The translations under genes and the position numbers were made by a program. A DNA stretch of 64,000 nt from Prorocentrum cordatum (lineage: Eukaryota > Sar > Dinophyceae > Prorocentrales > Prorocentraceae), in the NCBI GenBank assembly GCA_963575745.1, contig CAUYUJ010017657.1, positions 164,001 to 228,000 on the forward strand, given 5' to 3'. Each line of letters opens with the position of its first letter. Positions within the stretch are counted from its first letter, which is position 1. Of this stretch, positions 1 to 10,025 are shown one piece after another. The notes under the pieces are model-generated. The model was given only the letters and a program-made list of their open reading frames with translations, did no database searches and was not told the origin of the DNA.

Positions 1-1479
1 CGAGTAGCAGACTGAGTTCAGAGCTCTAGATGCTTCAGCCGAACGCGCCTGATGGTTCTGAATCGATTATGCGTGCGTGCAAGCTTTGTAGCTATGCTAC
101 AGCTCGCGCGAAGCACAGAACACCGACAGCGCCTGTTAAGAGAACTCGAAGAATACGAATAGTTTCGCGGACCTCCTCGAGTAGCACACCGGGTTCAGAC
201 CTCTCGATGCAACAGAAAAACGCGCCAGATCATTCTCAATCGATTCGTGTGCGTACCAGCTCTGTAGCTCTCCTGCAGCCCGAGTTAAGTACAGAAAACC
301 GACAGCACCTGTCAAGATGACTCGAAGAATACGATTAGCTTCGCGGACCTAGCTCGAGTAGCAGACCGAGTTCAGGACTCTGGATGCAACAGACGAACGC
401 GCATCATGATTCTGGATCGGTTTTTGTGCGCATCAGCTCTGTAGCTCTCCTACAGCCCGAGTTAAGCACAGAAAACCGACAGCACCTGTCAAGATGACTC
501 GAAGAATACGAATAGTTTCGCGGACCTAGCTCGAGTAGCACACCGAGTTCAGACCTCTGGATGCAACAGACGAATGCGCATGACGATTCTGCATCGGTTC
601 CTGTGCACACCAGCTCTGTAGCTCTCCTAAATCTCGAGTTAAGTACAGAAAACCGTCAACGCGTGTCAAGATGACTCGGAACAGCCGATCCCACCCGGAC
701 GCTTTTTGGCAGTAAAAGCTACCCGATCGAGCTGAGATTGAGACAGCGAGCGGGAATAAGATCGAATATCACGGGAAAAAAAATAAAGCTCAAACGAATT
801 GAGGAATTTCGAGAACATAATTTTCAACCGAGAAAAAGTCAGCAAAAAAGGTCCGTCGAGATTTTTCTGGCCAGCTAGCTCTCCAGCGCCCCGGAAGTAC
901 TCTTGAACTTCCAGCAACTAGCTAAGGGAAGCTCTACGAATTACAGAACACCGACAACGTCTGTTAAGAGGACTCGAAGAATACAAATAATTTCGCGGAC
1001 CTAGCTCGAGTAGCAGACCGAGTTCAGGGCTCTAGATGCTTCAGGCGAACGCGCCTGATGATTATGAATCGAGTACGTGTGCTTATCAGCTCTGTAGCTC
1101 TGCTACAGCCCGAGTTAGCTACTAAAAAACCGACAGCACCTGTCAGGATGACTCGAAGAATACGAATAGTTTCGCGGACCTAGCTCGAGTAGCAGACCGA
1201 GTTCAGACCTCTAGATGCAGCAGGCAAACGCGCCTGACTATTCTAGATTGGTTTCTGTAAGTACCAGCTCTGCAGCTCTCCTAAATCCCGAATTAAGTAC
1301 AGAAAGCCGTCAACGCGAGTCAAGATGACTCGAAACGGCCGATCCAGCCCGGACGCTTTTGGGCAGTAGTATCTACCCGATCGACCTGAGATTGAGACGG
1401 CGAGCGGGAATGAGAACGAATATCATGGGAAAAAATACCAGAGCTCTAACGTGTTCTTGAATTTCGAGAACATAACTGA
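1..1479 (+). repeat. ~180-bp satellite array with two module-B blocks
   Basis: Diverged tandem monomers of about 177-182 bp, each recognisable by the steps GATGACTCGAAGAATACG, CTAGCTCGAGTAGCAGACC, GAACGCGCCTGATGATTC and CAGCTCTGTAGCTCTCCTAC. Each monomer carries a small dyad (CTGTAG ... CTACAG). Monomers fill 1-660 and 930-1320; module B fills 661-925 and, truncated by a hairpin, 1326-1479. Frames here are open only in short stretches and do not match between monomers, so I see no coding. Confidence 0.9.
661..925 (+). repeat. Module B, dispersed ~260-bp repeat (first copy)
   Basis: A block that regularly ends a run of satellite monomers. It starts near GATGACTCGAAACGGCCGATCC, passes CCCGATCGAGCTGAGAT and GAGCGGGAATAAGATCGAA, and ends in CAACTAGCTCTCCAGCG ... 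GGGAAGCTCTACGAG. Other plus-strand copies start near 1326, 2640, 8308, 22572, 24060, 34145, 35110, 36115, 37070, 38030, 39045, 40840, 46120, 48225, 50760, 51700, 54320, 56420, 57570, 58690, 60120, 61320 and 62515. Inverted copies lie near 4640-4890, 20690-20940, 26590-26690, 26750-26990 and 28085-28240. Many are cut short by a hairpin joined after an ACT (as in CAACT or AATTACT). No coding potential is seen. Confidence 0.85.
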
Positions 1480-1483
1480 GCGC

Positions 1484-1515
1484 CGGCGGTAAACAGTCAA
1501 CCTTTCTTACCGCCG
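1484..1515 (+). repeat. Hairpin repeat (type copy; ~50 in window)
   Basis: Inverted repeat CGGCGGTAA ... TTACCGCCG with a 13-14 nt loop containing CCGTCAACC (CAGTCAACC in this copy), usually preceded by ACTGGGCGC and followed by ACTCGTAGAGCTTCC. Other plus copies begin at about 6052, 8762, 12179, 15362, 16528 (decayed), 17340, 22770, 33243, 34385, 35355, 36325, 37276, 38280, 48476, 49594, 49930, 50919, 52044, 52404, 52740, 54561, 56589, 57920, 58988, 59328, 60256, 61783, 62807 and 63284. Minus copies are at about 8644, 13454, 20334, 21652, 26559, 26707, 29342, 29681, 30018, 32551, 32843 and 33161. Split or occupied copies start at 3115, 9735, 13489, 16872, 39257, 41043, 46355 and 53076. Three subtypes (TAA/TTA with CTTTCTT; TGA/TCA with CTGG; TAA with CAGG) go with different downstream modules. 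Confidence 0.92.
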
Positions 1516-2076
1516 GGAGACTCGTAGAGCTTCCTTGCCATATAATATGTCCAAAGAACTAGCAGAGAACGAATAGTTTTTCAGCCCGAGCGCTGATAGC
1601 AGACTGATCTCAGGCGTCTAGTTACATTTCACGATTGCCCCTGGTAATTCCCTTCCCATTGCTGTGCTGAGCAGTTCTGTAGCTCATGTGGAGCACGAGT
1701 AGAACCAAGAAAAACAATGCGATTTCGAAGAGAGTAGCAGAGTACGACTCGGGATTCAGCCCTAGCGCTAAAAGCAGACTGAGCGCGGGTGTCTAGATAC
1801 TCTCAAATAGCGCGCAGGATGATTATCTTCCCATTGCAATGCCTAAGGGCTCTCGAGCTCATCTGGACCTCGAGTTCAGTCCAGAAAACGAATTCCAGCA
1901 CCGGAAAAAATAGCAGACTAGTTGTTGGCGTCTGCGCTCATAACAGACCCAAGCCAAGCGTCTAGATACTTCAGACGAGCGCGCCTCGTGATTTTCTTCT
2001 GATGTCTGTGCCACAGAGCTCTCAAGCTCATCTGCAGCCGAGTTAAGTGAAGAATCTCACCATTATTTCGGGGGGG
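1516..2076 (+). repeat. Type-2 satellite monomers
   Basis: Monomers related to the main satellite but with their own signature: CAGCCCGAGCGCTGATAGCAGACTGA, then CAGGCGTCTAGATAC, then GAGCTCATCTGCAGC. They follow the hairpin element through its tail CTCGTAGAGCTTCCTTGCCATATAATATG. The same type recurs after hairpins near 6.1, 15.4 and 22.8 kb and, inverted, across 26.4-29.1 kb. No coding is seen. Confidence 0.8.

Positions 2077-2153
<77 letters not shown>
2077..2153 (+). repeat. 77-nt poly(A) tract
   Basis: An uninterrupted run of A, preceded by seven G, inside a type-2 monomer at a place where other monomers carry only 6-9 A (for example near 9060). It therefore looks like expansion of an existing A run, not a retroposon tail. 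Confidence 0.95.
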
Positions 2154-2154
<1 letters not shown>

Positions 2155-3110
2155 GGTCGAAAAAGAAGAGTTTTGCGAACCTAGCTCGAGTAGCAGACTC
2201 AGTTCAGAGCTCTAGATGCTTCAGCCGAACGCGCCGGATGATTCTGGATCGATCATGTGTGCCGACAGCGCCTGTTAAGAGAACTCCAAGACCAAGAAAT
2301 ACGAAAAGTGTCGCGGACATAGCTCGAAGAGCAGACCGAGTTCAGGCCTCTCCATGCAACAGACGCACGCGCATGATGTATCTCAATCGGTTTTTGTGCG
2401 CGCCAGCTCTGTAGCTGTCCTACAGCCCGAGTTAAGTGCAGAAAACCGACAGCACCTGTCAAGATGACTCGAAGAATACGAATAGTTTCGCGGAGCTAAC
2501 TCGAGTAGCAGACCGAGTTCAGACCTCTGGATGCAACAGACGAACGCGCATGATGATTCTGGATCGGTTTCTGTGCACACCAGCTCTGTAGCTCACCTAA
2601 ATCTCGAGTGAAGTACACAAAACCGTCAACGCGTGTCAAGATGACCCGAAGCGGCCGATCCCACCTGGATGCTTTTTGGCAGTAATAGGTACCCGATCGA
2701 GCTGAGATTCGAACGCCGAGCGGGAATAAGATCGAATATCACGGGAAAAAGTACTAGAGCTCAAACGAATTGAGGAATTTCGAGAACATAATTTACAACC
2801 TAGCAAAAGTCAGCAAAAGGTCCGTCGAGATTTTTCTGGCCAGCTAGCTCTCCAGCGCCCCGGAATTACTCTTGAACTTCCAGCAACTAGCTAAGGGAAG
2901 CTCTACGAATTACAGAACACCGACAACGTCTGTTAAGAGAACTCGAAGAAACAAATAGTTTCGCGGACCTAGCTCGAGTAGCAGACCGAGTTCAGGGCTC
3001 TAGATGCTTCAGGCGAACGCGCCTGATGATTATGAATCGATTACGTGTGCTCATCAGCTCTGTAGCTCTGCTACAGAGCTGATAAGGTCAGCAAAAGGCC
3101 CGTCGAGATG
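2154..3110 (+). repeat. Satellite array with module B
   Basis: Main-type monomers at 2160-2640 and 2930-3085 around a module-B copy at 2640-2925. The array runs straight into the hairpin whose loop is occupied by the next element. Confidence 0.85.
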
Positions 3111-3296
3111 GCGCCGGCGGTGAACCGTCAACCTGGTCTTTTTGTTGCGGTCTTTCCGTACGTCGACGAAACGCTGCACCATTTTTGCCGCGCATTGTCA
3201 GCTGCATTGCATTGCTCCTCCCCCCCCCCTCCCCCTGATCCCAATATTGGGCACATGGCAAAGGTCCCTTGGCGCCCCCCTCAGGGCTCGCGACAG

Positions 3297-3428
3297 AATG
3301 TTGCACCACCGAGAAGTTTCGATGAACCCGGGACCGCAGCCAATATTAAGATTGGGGGGAGGGGGGGGGAGCGAACATCCATTGCAAAATCGGCTTGTTT
3401 TCTTAACAACATCAGGTGGTGCAACATT
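3297..3428. repeat. Fold-back inside insert 1
   Basis: A perfect 14-bp inverted repeat, AATGTTGCACCACC at 3297-3310 and its complement at 3415-3428. Overlapping it, a C-rich arm ending in CCCAATATTGG (about 3220-3250) mirrors a G-rich arm starting CCAATATTAAG (about 3340-3375). It may be the remains of a small fold-back element. Confidence 0.6.
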
Positions 3429-4243
3429 ATGTCGATGTACCGTTGCGATCGACTATGCGGGCCGTCAGGCCCAGTCGCCAGCAGGAAAAAAGGCGGCATA
3501 CAGAGTCAGGCAAGACACCCACCACTCTTTGAGCGGAAGTGGGCACATGCGAAACTCTTATTCCGAACAGAGTGAAAAGCACGCGGAGCTCTTATACCAA
3601 CATGCGCGCATGCCCGACACACACACACACACAGCATGGCAAGAGTCAATGCAAACACAAAGTCCGAAGTATGTCGAAACCTCAGAGACACATCGATGAT
3701 GCGACAACCGACCGTGTTACGATATTTCCATCAAAGAAACAACATGCATAAACCAAAGAATGCAAGAGAATGGTGATGCTGATCGGACCCATCTCAGATG
3801 GCAGGCCCGAGCACGACGCATACGCCTGGATGTGAGGCTCCGCACGTGAGGCATCAGTCACAATCAAAGTCCAATTCAGTCAGAAATGTGGCGACGAAGC
3901 AAAGAGAATAGAGGAAGGAACAAGTACAATTGTCACACAATGAATTCAATGTGCTACCCGCACTCGAAAGAGATCAATATGCAATCCACTCAAGGCAGAT
4001 CTGGAAGAAACGAGACTTACGAGCACCACTCTAGGCAGTGAGGAACAAGTCCGCGTATACAAATTGCCACCACCAAACCGCAACGAGAAATGAATATGAG
4101 AGGCAAACAATGACAAGCAAGATGTACAGGGAGATGGGCAGTTGCGTAAGCAGGGCAAAACAACACGCTAGCTCAACGTTCACCTTCGCGGAGGTTCCCC
4201 AGGCAGGAGAAAACGAACGTTCGCGGAGCCTTGCGCCGGGAAC

Positions 4244-4263
4244 CTTGAGCCGAAATGGCTTGA
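4244..4263 (-). other. Tandem spliced-leader relics at the 5' end of insert 1
   Basis: On the minus strand the insertion begins TCAAG followed by CCATTTCGGCTCAAG. The latter matches the last 15 nt of the conserved dinoflagellate spliced leader with one mismatch (C for T). The leader's own internal AG, just before CCATTTT, can serve as a trans-splice acceptor, and this produces exactly such a 15-nt relic. The preceding TCAAG would be the truncated end of a newer leader. The relics abut the target duplication with no extra base. Confidence 0.85.
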
Positions 4264-4282
4264 GTCAACCTGGTCACCGCCA

Positions 4283-4640
4283 GGAACCTCGTAGAGCTCC
4301 TTGCACCCGTAAGAAAGCTCAGGATCGAAGCGGAGAGCTTCTGGGAGGTTTCCTAGAAAAACGTCTAATTGAGATTTTTCGGAGTCAACATTAAGTCGGT
4401 TCCGGGAAGTCAACTAATACTAAAACTGGCCCTAGAGAGCTGAGCTGCTGAGGGAACAAAGTTTACATGCCGATGCTCGGCGTAAAAATCTGCTTTCTCA
4501 AAATGAATTGTCAAATATCTTTCAAATATTAGCAAAACCGACTAAAAGTTAACACTTTGTCCGCCTCCGCCGGGTCGGCCAACTAGCTCCACCCCGCGCC
4601 GGAATAACTCGTAGAGCTTCCCTTAGCTAGTTGCTGGAAG
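4283..4640 (+). repeat. Module F
   Basis: Follows a hairpin of the TGA/TCA subtype: CTCGTAGAGCTCCTTGCACCCGTAAG, then a ~330-bp AT-richer segment with TTTTTCGGAGTCAACAT, ATGCTCGGCGTAAAAATCTGC and ATTGTCAAATATCTTTCAAA, ending GGGTCGGCCAACTAGC. Related copies lie at 12210-12500, 14930-15350, 49625-49920, 52435-52735, 52771-53070 and 62838-63140. No coding is seen. Confidence 0.75.
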
Positions 4641-6045
4641 CTTTAGAATTATTCCCGGGCGCTGGAGAGCTAGTTGGCAACAAAAAATCTCGACTGACCT
4701 TGTGCTGACTTTTCGTCGGCTGAAAATTTTGTTCTCAAAATTCAACCATTCGTTAGAGCTCTAGTATTGTTTCCCATGATATTCGATCTTATTCCCGCTC
4801 GCCGTCTTAATCTCAGCTCGATCGGGTAGATACTACTGCCAAAAAGCATCCCGGCGGGATCGGCTGTTTCGAGTCATCTTGACACGCGCTGACGGTTTGT
4901 TGTACTTAACTCGAGCTGCAGGACAGCTACAGAGCTGATATTTACAGAAACCGATTCAGAGTCATCAGGCGCGTTCGTCTGTTGCATCCAGAGGTCTGAA
5001 CTCGGTCTGCTGCCCGAGCTAGGTCGGCGAAACTATTCGTATTGTTCGAGTCATCTCGAGAGGTGCCGTCGGTTCTCTGTACTGAACTCGGGCAGGAGGG
5101 GGGCGACAGGGCTGGTGATCGCAGAAACCGATTCGGAGACATCAGGCGTGTCCGTCTGTTGCATGCAGAGATCTGAAATCGGGCTGCTACTCGAGCTAGG
5201 TCCGCAAAACTATTCGCACCGCTCGGGTCATCTCGGCAGGGACTGTCGGTTTTCTGTACTTAACTCGAGATCTAGGGGAGCTACAGAGCTGATACGCACA
5301 GAAACCGATGCAGAATAATCAGGCGCGTTCGTCTGTTGCATCCAGAGGTCTGAACTCGGTCTGCTACTCGAGCTAGGTAAGCGAAACTATTCGTAGTGTT
5401 CGAGTCATCTTGAGAGGTGCTGTGCGTTTTCGCACGTAACTCGGGCTGTAGGAGAGCTACAGAGCTCATACGCACAGAAACTGATTCGGAATTATGAAGC
5501 CCGTTCGTCTGTTGCATCCAGAGGTCTGAACTGGGTCTGCTACTCTGGCTAGGTCCGCAAAACTATTCGTATTCGTCGAGTCATCTTGACAGATGTTGTC
5601 TATTTTCTGTATTGAATTCGGGCTGTAGGAGAGCTACAGAGCTGGTACGCACAGAAACTGATGCAGAAGCATTGGGGGCTTTCGTCTGTTGCATCGAGAG
5701 GTATGAACTCGGTCTGCTACCCGAACTAGGTTCACAAAACTGTTCGTATTCGACCGACATTTTTTTCGAAATGATGGTGAATTTCTTCACTGAACTCGAG
5801 CTGCAGAGCAGCTCGAGAGCTCTTCGGCCGAAAATCAGAATGACATCATGAGGCGCGAAGCATCTAGACGCTTGGTTTGGGTCTGTTGTGAGCGCAGACG
5901 CCAAACACGGATTCGTACTCTGCTATTTCCTCCCTAATGGTATTTTCTACACGCTGCAGATGAGCTATAGAACTGCTCAGCACAGCAATGGGATATCACT
6001 AGTCGCCTGAGATCAGTCTGTTATCAGCGCTCGGGCTGAAAAACT
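4640..6045 (-). repeat. Inverted module B and inverted satellite array
   Basis: The same modules as upstream but reverse-complemented: module B at 4640-4890, then about five main-type monomers and a type-2 monomer up to the next plus-strand hairpin at 6052. The orientation of the array therefore flips at the module F boundary. Confidence 0.85.
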
Positions 6046-7173
6046 GGGCGCCGGCGGTAAACCGTCAACCTTTCTTACCGCCGGGAGACTCGTAGAGCTT
6101 CCTTTCCATATATTATGTCCAAAGAAGTAGCGGGGGGCGAATACTTTTTCAGTCCGAGCGCTGATAGCAGACTGATCTCAGGCGTCTAGATACTATTGCC
6201 GCTGATAATTCCATTCCCATTGTTGTGCTGAACAGATCCAGCCAAGCGGCGCCTCATGATTTCCATCTCATTTATGCGCCAAAGAGCTCTCAAGTTAGGT
6301 GAAGAAATTCACCGTCATTTCGAAGATAAATCGGTCCAATACCAATAGTTTTGCGACCTAGCTCGAGTCGCAGACTGAGTTCAGAGCTCTGGATGCTTCA
6401 GACGAACGCGCCTGTGATTCTGAATCGATTGTGTGTGCGCACAAGCTCTGCAGCTATGCTAAAGCTCGAGTTAAGTACAGAACACCGACAGCGCCTGTTT
6501 AGAGAACTCGAAGAATACAAATGGCTTCGCGGACCTGGCTCGAGTAGCAGACCTAGTTCAGACCTCTCGATGCAACAGACAAGCGCGCCTGATGATTCTG
6601 AATCGGTTTCTGTGAGTACCAGCTCTGAAGCGTTTCAGTCCGAGTTAAGTACTGGAAGCCGACAGCACCTGTCAAGGTGACTCCAGGAATACGAAAAGGT
6701 TCGCGGACCTAGCTCGAGTAAGACCGAGTTCAGACCTCTAGATGTAACTGACGAACGCGCCCGATGATTCTGAATCGGTTACGTATGCGCATCAGCTCTG
6801 CAGCTCCTCTACAGCTCGAATTAAACACCAAAAACCGACAGTATCCGCCAACAAAATTCGTAGAATACGAATAGTTTCGCGACCTAGCTCGAGTAGTAGA
6901 CCGAGTTCAGACCCCTAGATGCTAGAGACAGACGCGCCCGATGATTATGAATCGGTTTCTGTAAACACCAGCTCTGTAGCTCTCCTACAGCCCGAGTTAA
7001 GTACAGAAAACCATCAGCACCTGTCAAGATGACTCGAATAATCAAATGTTTCGCGAACCTAGCTCGAGTAGCAGACCCAGTTCAGACCTCTAGATGCAAC
7101 TGACGAACGCGCCTGATGATTCTGAATCGGTTTCTGTAAGCATCAGCCCTGTAGCTGCTCTACAGCTCGAGTT
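6046..7173 (+). repeat. Hairpin, type-2 monomer and satellite array
   Basis: A hairpin at 6052-6083 is followed by a type-2 monomer (6120-6340) and then main-type monomers up to 7173, where a monomer breaks off after CAGCTCGAGTT at the next retroelement. Confidence 0.85.
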
Positions 7174-8300
7174 TGGTGTTTGGTCAGGCTACACAGGGCG
7201 CGTGCGCCCAAGCCTAAGGGCTAGAGCCAGTTAAATCCGCCTCCTCCGCTTTGCAGAGGAAAGTTCTTTAACGATGTGCTCCACACCTGTGCACAGGCGC
7301 TCGGCAGCAGATAATTCTGCCTCCGTCACGGTGGCTCCTACATCAAACATGTAGGTTTCTGAGCTCACGAGTGTCCACGGGCCATTCTCTGGAGCAACTT
7401 CAATCCAGTGACCTCCTGCGGCACCCTCACTGCTCACTCCACCATCCCAGCATCCTCTGATGTATTTGATGTTTGTCCTGTTCTGTTTGATATAGTCGTG
7501 CTTGTAAATTATGTAACAGTTTCCTTCTCTCGCATGGTGTGTAAGCTCATCAGCATAGGCATTGGCTTCCCTATAGATATGTTTCCAGAAATCCCTTCCG
7601 TACGTCGGGCATCGCATGTTGTGTTGTTCACTCACGTCATACATGATATTTTGTACCCTGGCGATCCGTTTGGCATACCCACTGTTGTCACAAGCCCAGA
7701 CTCCCCTCAGCCATTGTACGACCGTCTTACTGTCACCGCACACTTCAACAGCAATCCCTTCCATCCCAGGATCCCATATCGTAGTTTGTTCATTTATAAC
7801 TGCAAGACGTCGAGCCAACTCGTCATCTGTCGGTGTCTTCGCAAACCCTCCCATCCTCCCCTCCTTACTCCTCCTCGCAAACATATCCTGCACTTTGGGT
7901 ATCTGTGATATGTGCTCCACAAACTCCTCCCAATCCGTCGGTACAACGCACGTGTCGTGCCATAGAAGAGACCTCCATTTTTCAAAGGGTGCATGCCAGC
8001 TGCTCGCCACGATTCGTGGTCTGCCTCTGAGCCGTCTCGTTCCCTCCCTCGACATCGTCCGACTTACTGCCGCCAGCATTTCATCCCTCTGCACCGTCCA
8101 CTCCCCCGATACGTGCAACATGGAGCGCAGCGTCTGCTGCCACGATTTGCAACAAACAGTGGACGGCATGTGGCACTTATATTGGGATACCTCCACGGCA
8201 AATTCAAAGTTATATCTCACAACTTTCTCCACCAACGTTGTGAACCCCCCCTCTTTGAACATCTCCCTGGATCTATTGGTACTGCGATCCCTGAACTCCT
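7174..8300 (-). mobile_element. 5'-truncated non-LTR retrotransposon tail in a satellite monomer
   Basis: A non-repeat segment breaking one monomer between CAGCTCGAGTT and CGCGTGTCAAGATG, with about 20 bp of the monomer missing. This is the only RNase H-bearing insertion here that is not in a hairpin. Its minus strand encodes the element's C-terminus. The 3' untranslated part is about 57 bp, holds the stem-loop GGGCGCGTGCGCCC at 7197-7210 and ends ACCAAACACCAAA with no long A tail. I see no target duplication. Confidence 0.85.
7231..8300 (-). CDS. Retrotransposon C-terminus with circularly permuted RNase H (5' partial)
   Basis: The frame is open from the 5' break to the stop at 7231-7233. 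It continues upstream into module B as far as 8382, but the first ~27 residues of that longer frame belong to the repeat. Numbering from 8382: a linker region with RWRSLLWHD-type aromatic residues (related to the linker of the 41-45 kb element), then EVCGDSKTVVQWLRG (Asp217), HIYREANAYADELT (Asp278), GCWDGGVSSEG (Asp313) and TVTEAELSAAE (Glu356), then a basic end KRRRRI. These are the four catalytic RNase H positions in the order 3-4-1-2. RNase H would remove RNA from the cDNA hybrid. The reverse transcriptase is missing, so this copy cannot move by itself. Confidence 0.85.
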
Positions 8301-9727
8301 CGCGTGTCAAGATGACTCGAAACGGCCGATCCCGCCGCAACGCTTTTTGGCAGTATAAGGTACCCGATCGAGCTGAGATCAAGATGGCGAGCGGGAATCA
8401 TATCGAATATGGCGGGAAAAATACTAGAGCTCTAACGAATGGTTGAATTTCGAGAACAAAATGTTCAAGCGACCAAAAGTCACCAAAAGGTCCGTCGAGA
8501 TTTTTCTTGCCAACTAGCTCTCCAGCGCCCTGGAATTACTCTTAAGCTTCCAGCAACTAGCTAAGGGAAGCTCTACGAGTTACTATTCGTTCTCTGCTAA
8601 TTCTTTGGACATAATACATGGTCAGGAAGCTCTACGAGTCCCCCGGCGGTAAGAAAGGTTGACGGTTTACCGCCAAGGACGAGCCGAGAAACTCGAAAAA
8701 ATACGCTTTTCGTTTTAACCCAAGATACGTTCGTGCAAGTCTTTTGATAGTAACTGGGATCCGGCGGTAAACCGTCAACCAGGTAACCGCCGGGAGCCTC
8801 GTAGAGCTCTTTTCTCGCGCGGCGCTGCTCAGAACACACAGAAAAAGCTCTCACAAGCGTGAAGAAGAGAGCTCGAAAAATACGTTTTTTCCGTTGTCAT
8901 CCAACGTCGGTTCCCTTGATAGCAACATTGCATCTACGGACCTGAGAAGTGGACTGGCAGACACACGTGAGAAAGGTATGTTTCCCGCTGGTTTCTGTGC
9001 GAGAGAGCTCTCAAGCTCATCTGCAGCTCGAGTTAAGTGAAATATTTCACCATCAGTTCGAAAAAAAAACGGTTGCATACGAATAGTTTTGCGGACGAGT
9101 AGCAGACTCTGGTCAGAGCTCTAGATGCTTCAGCCGAACGCCCCTGATGATTCTGAATCGAGTTCTGTGGTAACCAACTAGCTAGCTCAACTACAGCTCG
9201 AGTGAAGTACAGAAAACCGACAGCGCCTGTAAAGAGAACTTCAGAAATACGAATAGTGTCGCGGACCTAGCTCGAGTAGCAGACCGAGTTCAGACCTCTC
9301 GATGCAATAGACGAACGCGTCTGGTGATACTGAATCGGTTTTATGTGCGCACCAGCTCTGTAGCTCCTCTGAATCTAGAATTGAGCACAGAAAACCGACA
9401 GCACTAGTCGAAATCACTCGAAGACTACAAATAGTTTTGAGGACCTAGCTCGAGTAGCAGACCGAGTTCAGACCTCTGAATGCAACAGACGAACGCGCCT
9501 GATGATTCTGGATCGGTTTCTGTAAGTAGCAGCTCTCTAGCTTTTCTACATCTCGAGTTAAGTACAGAAAACCGTGAACGCGTGTCAAGATGACTCGGAA
9601 CACAGTCGGTTCCCTCAAGTGATTCGATAATAATATTGCAGCTACGGACCTGAGAATTGAACTGGCAGACGCGGCATAACCCACTACACGTGAGAAAAAT
9701 CTGGTTTCTTAAAATGAATGGTCAAAC
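8301..9727 (+). repeat. Module B, two opposed hairpins, module C and satellite
   Basis: Module B at 8308-8585; a minus-strand hairpin at 8644-8674 whose last pair has decayed; a plus-strand hairpin at 8762-8792; module C at 8793-9070, marked by CTCGCGCGGCGCTGCTC and a stretch ending GACCTGAGAA; main-type monomers at 9075-9600; then another module C end at 9600-9725. No coding is seen. Confidence 0.8.
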
Positions 9728-10025
9728 TGGGAGCCGGCGGTAAACCGTCAACCAGGCTTTTTTTGCGTCTTTGCTGGGACCATCTTGGCCACTGAGGCCA
9801 GGTCCAACGAAGTCTCAGGCGAAGCGAAGCCTCAAAATTGCCAAGCAAGCAGTCCGCTCTTATAGAGAAACAGAAGCATGCATGACCAAAGACGTTCGCA
9901 CAACCTGTAGGAGAACATCGCAGATGCGCTCCGCCGCTGAAGGCTCGTACAACCCTACAACAGTGAGAACACTGAAGAGGCAAAACTAAAACTACGACAA
10001 GAGAGCCAGGAGACCTGGCCAAGAA

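Larger units (their letters stand above)
3139..4263 (-). mobile_element. Retroposed spliced-leader cDNA in a hairpin loop (insert 1)
   Basis: An 1125-bp insertion bounded by a perfect 12-bp direct repeat GTCAACCTGGTC at 3127-3138 and 4264-4275. The flanks are the two halves of one hairpin (3115-3126 and 4276-4282). Read on the minus strand it starts exactly with spliced-leader relics and ends in GGAAAGACCGCAACAAAAA, so it has the form of a reverse-transcribed RNA. Its 5' ~480 bp (3770-4250) are closely related to 10770-11225 of insert 2, while the 3' part is different. It carries an (AC)n run near 3617-3634, a C-rich/G-rich fold-back around 3220-3375 and a 14-bp inverted repeat. Open frames are short and no protein is recognised. 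Confidence 0.9.

Noticed and set aside
1484-1515. Hairpin as an intrinsic transcription terminator
   Set aside because: There is no T run directly after the stem, no upstream gene, and copies occur in both orientations inside satellite DNA.
5115-5904. Frames with repeated CxQRSELGLLLELG peptides
   Set aside because: This is the ~180-bp satellite translated in one register. Similar peptides arise throughout the window with frequent stops and shifts.
7408-8446. Plus-strand frames of 166 and 276 codons
   Set aside because: They are antisense to the RNase H-coding strand and show no domain.
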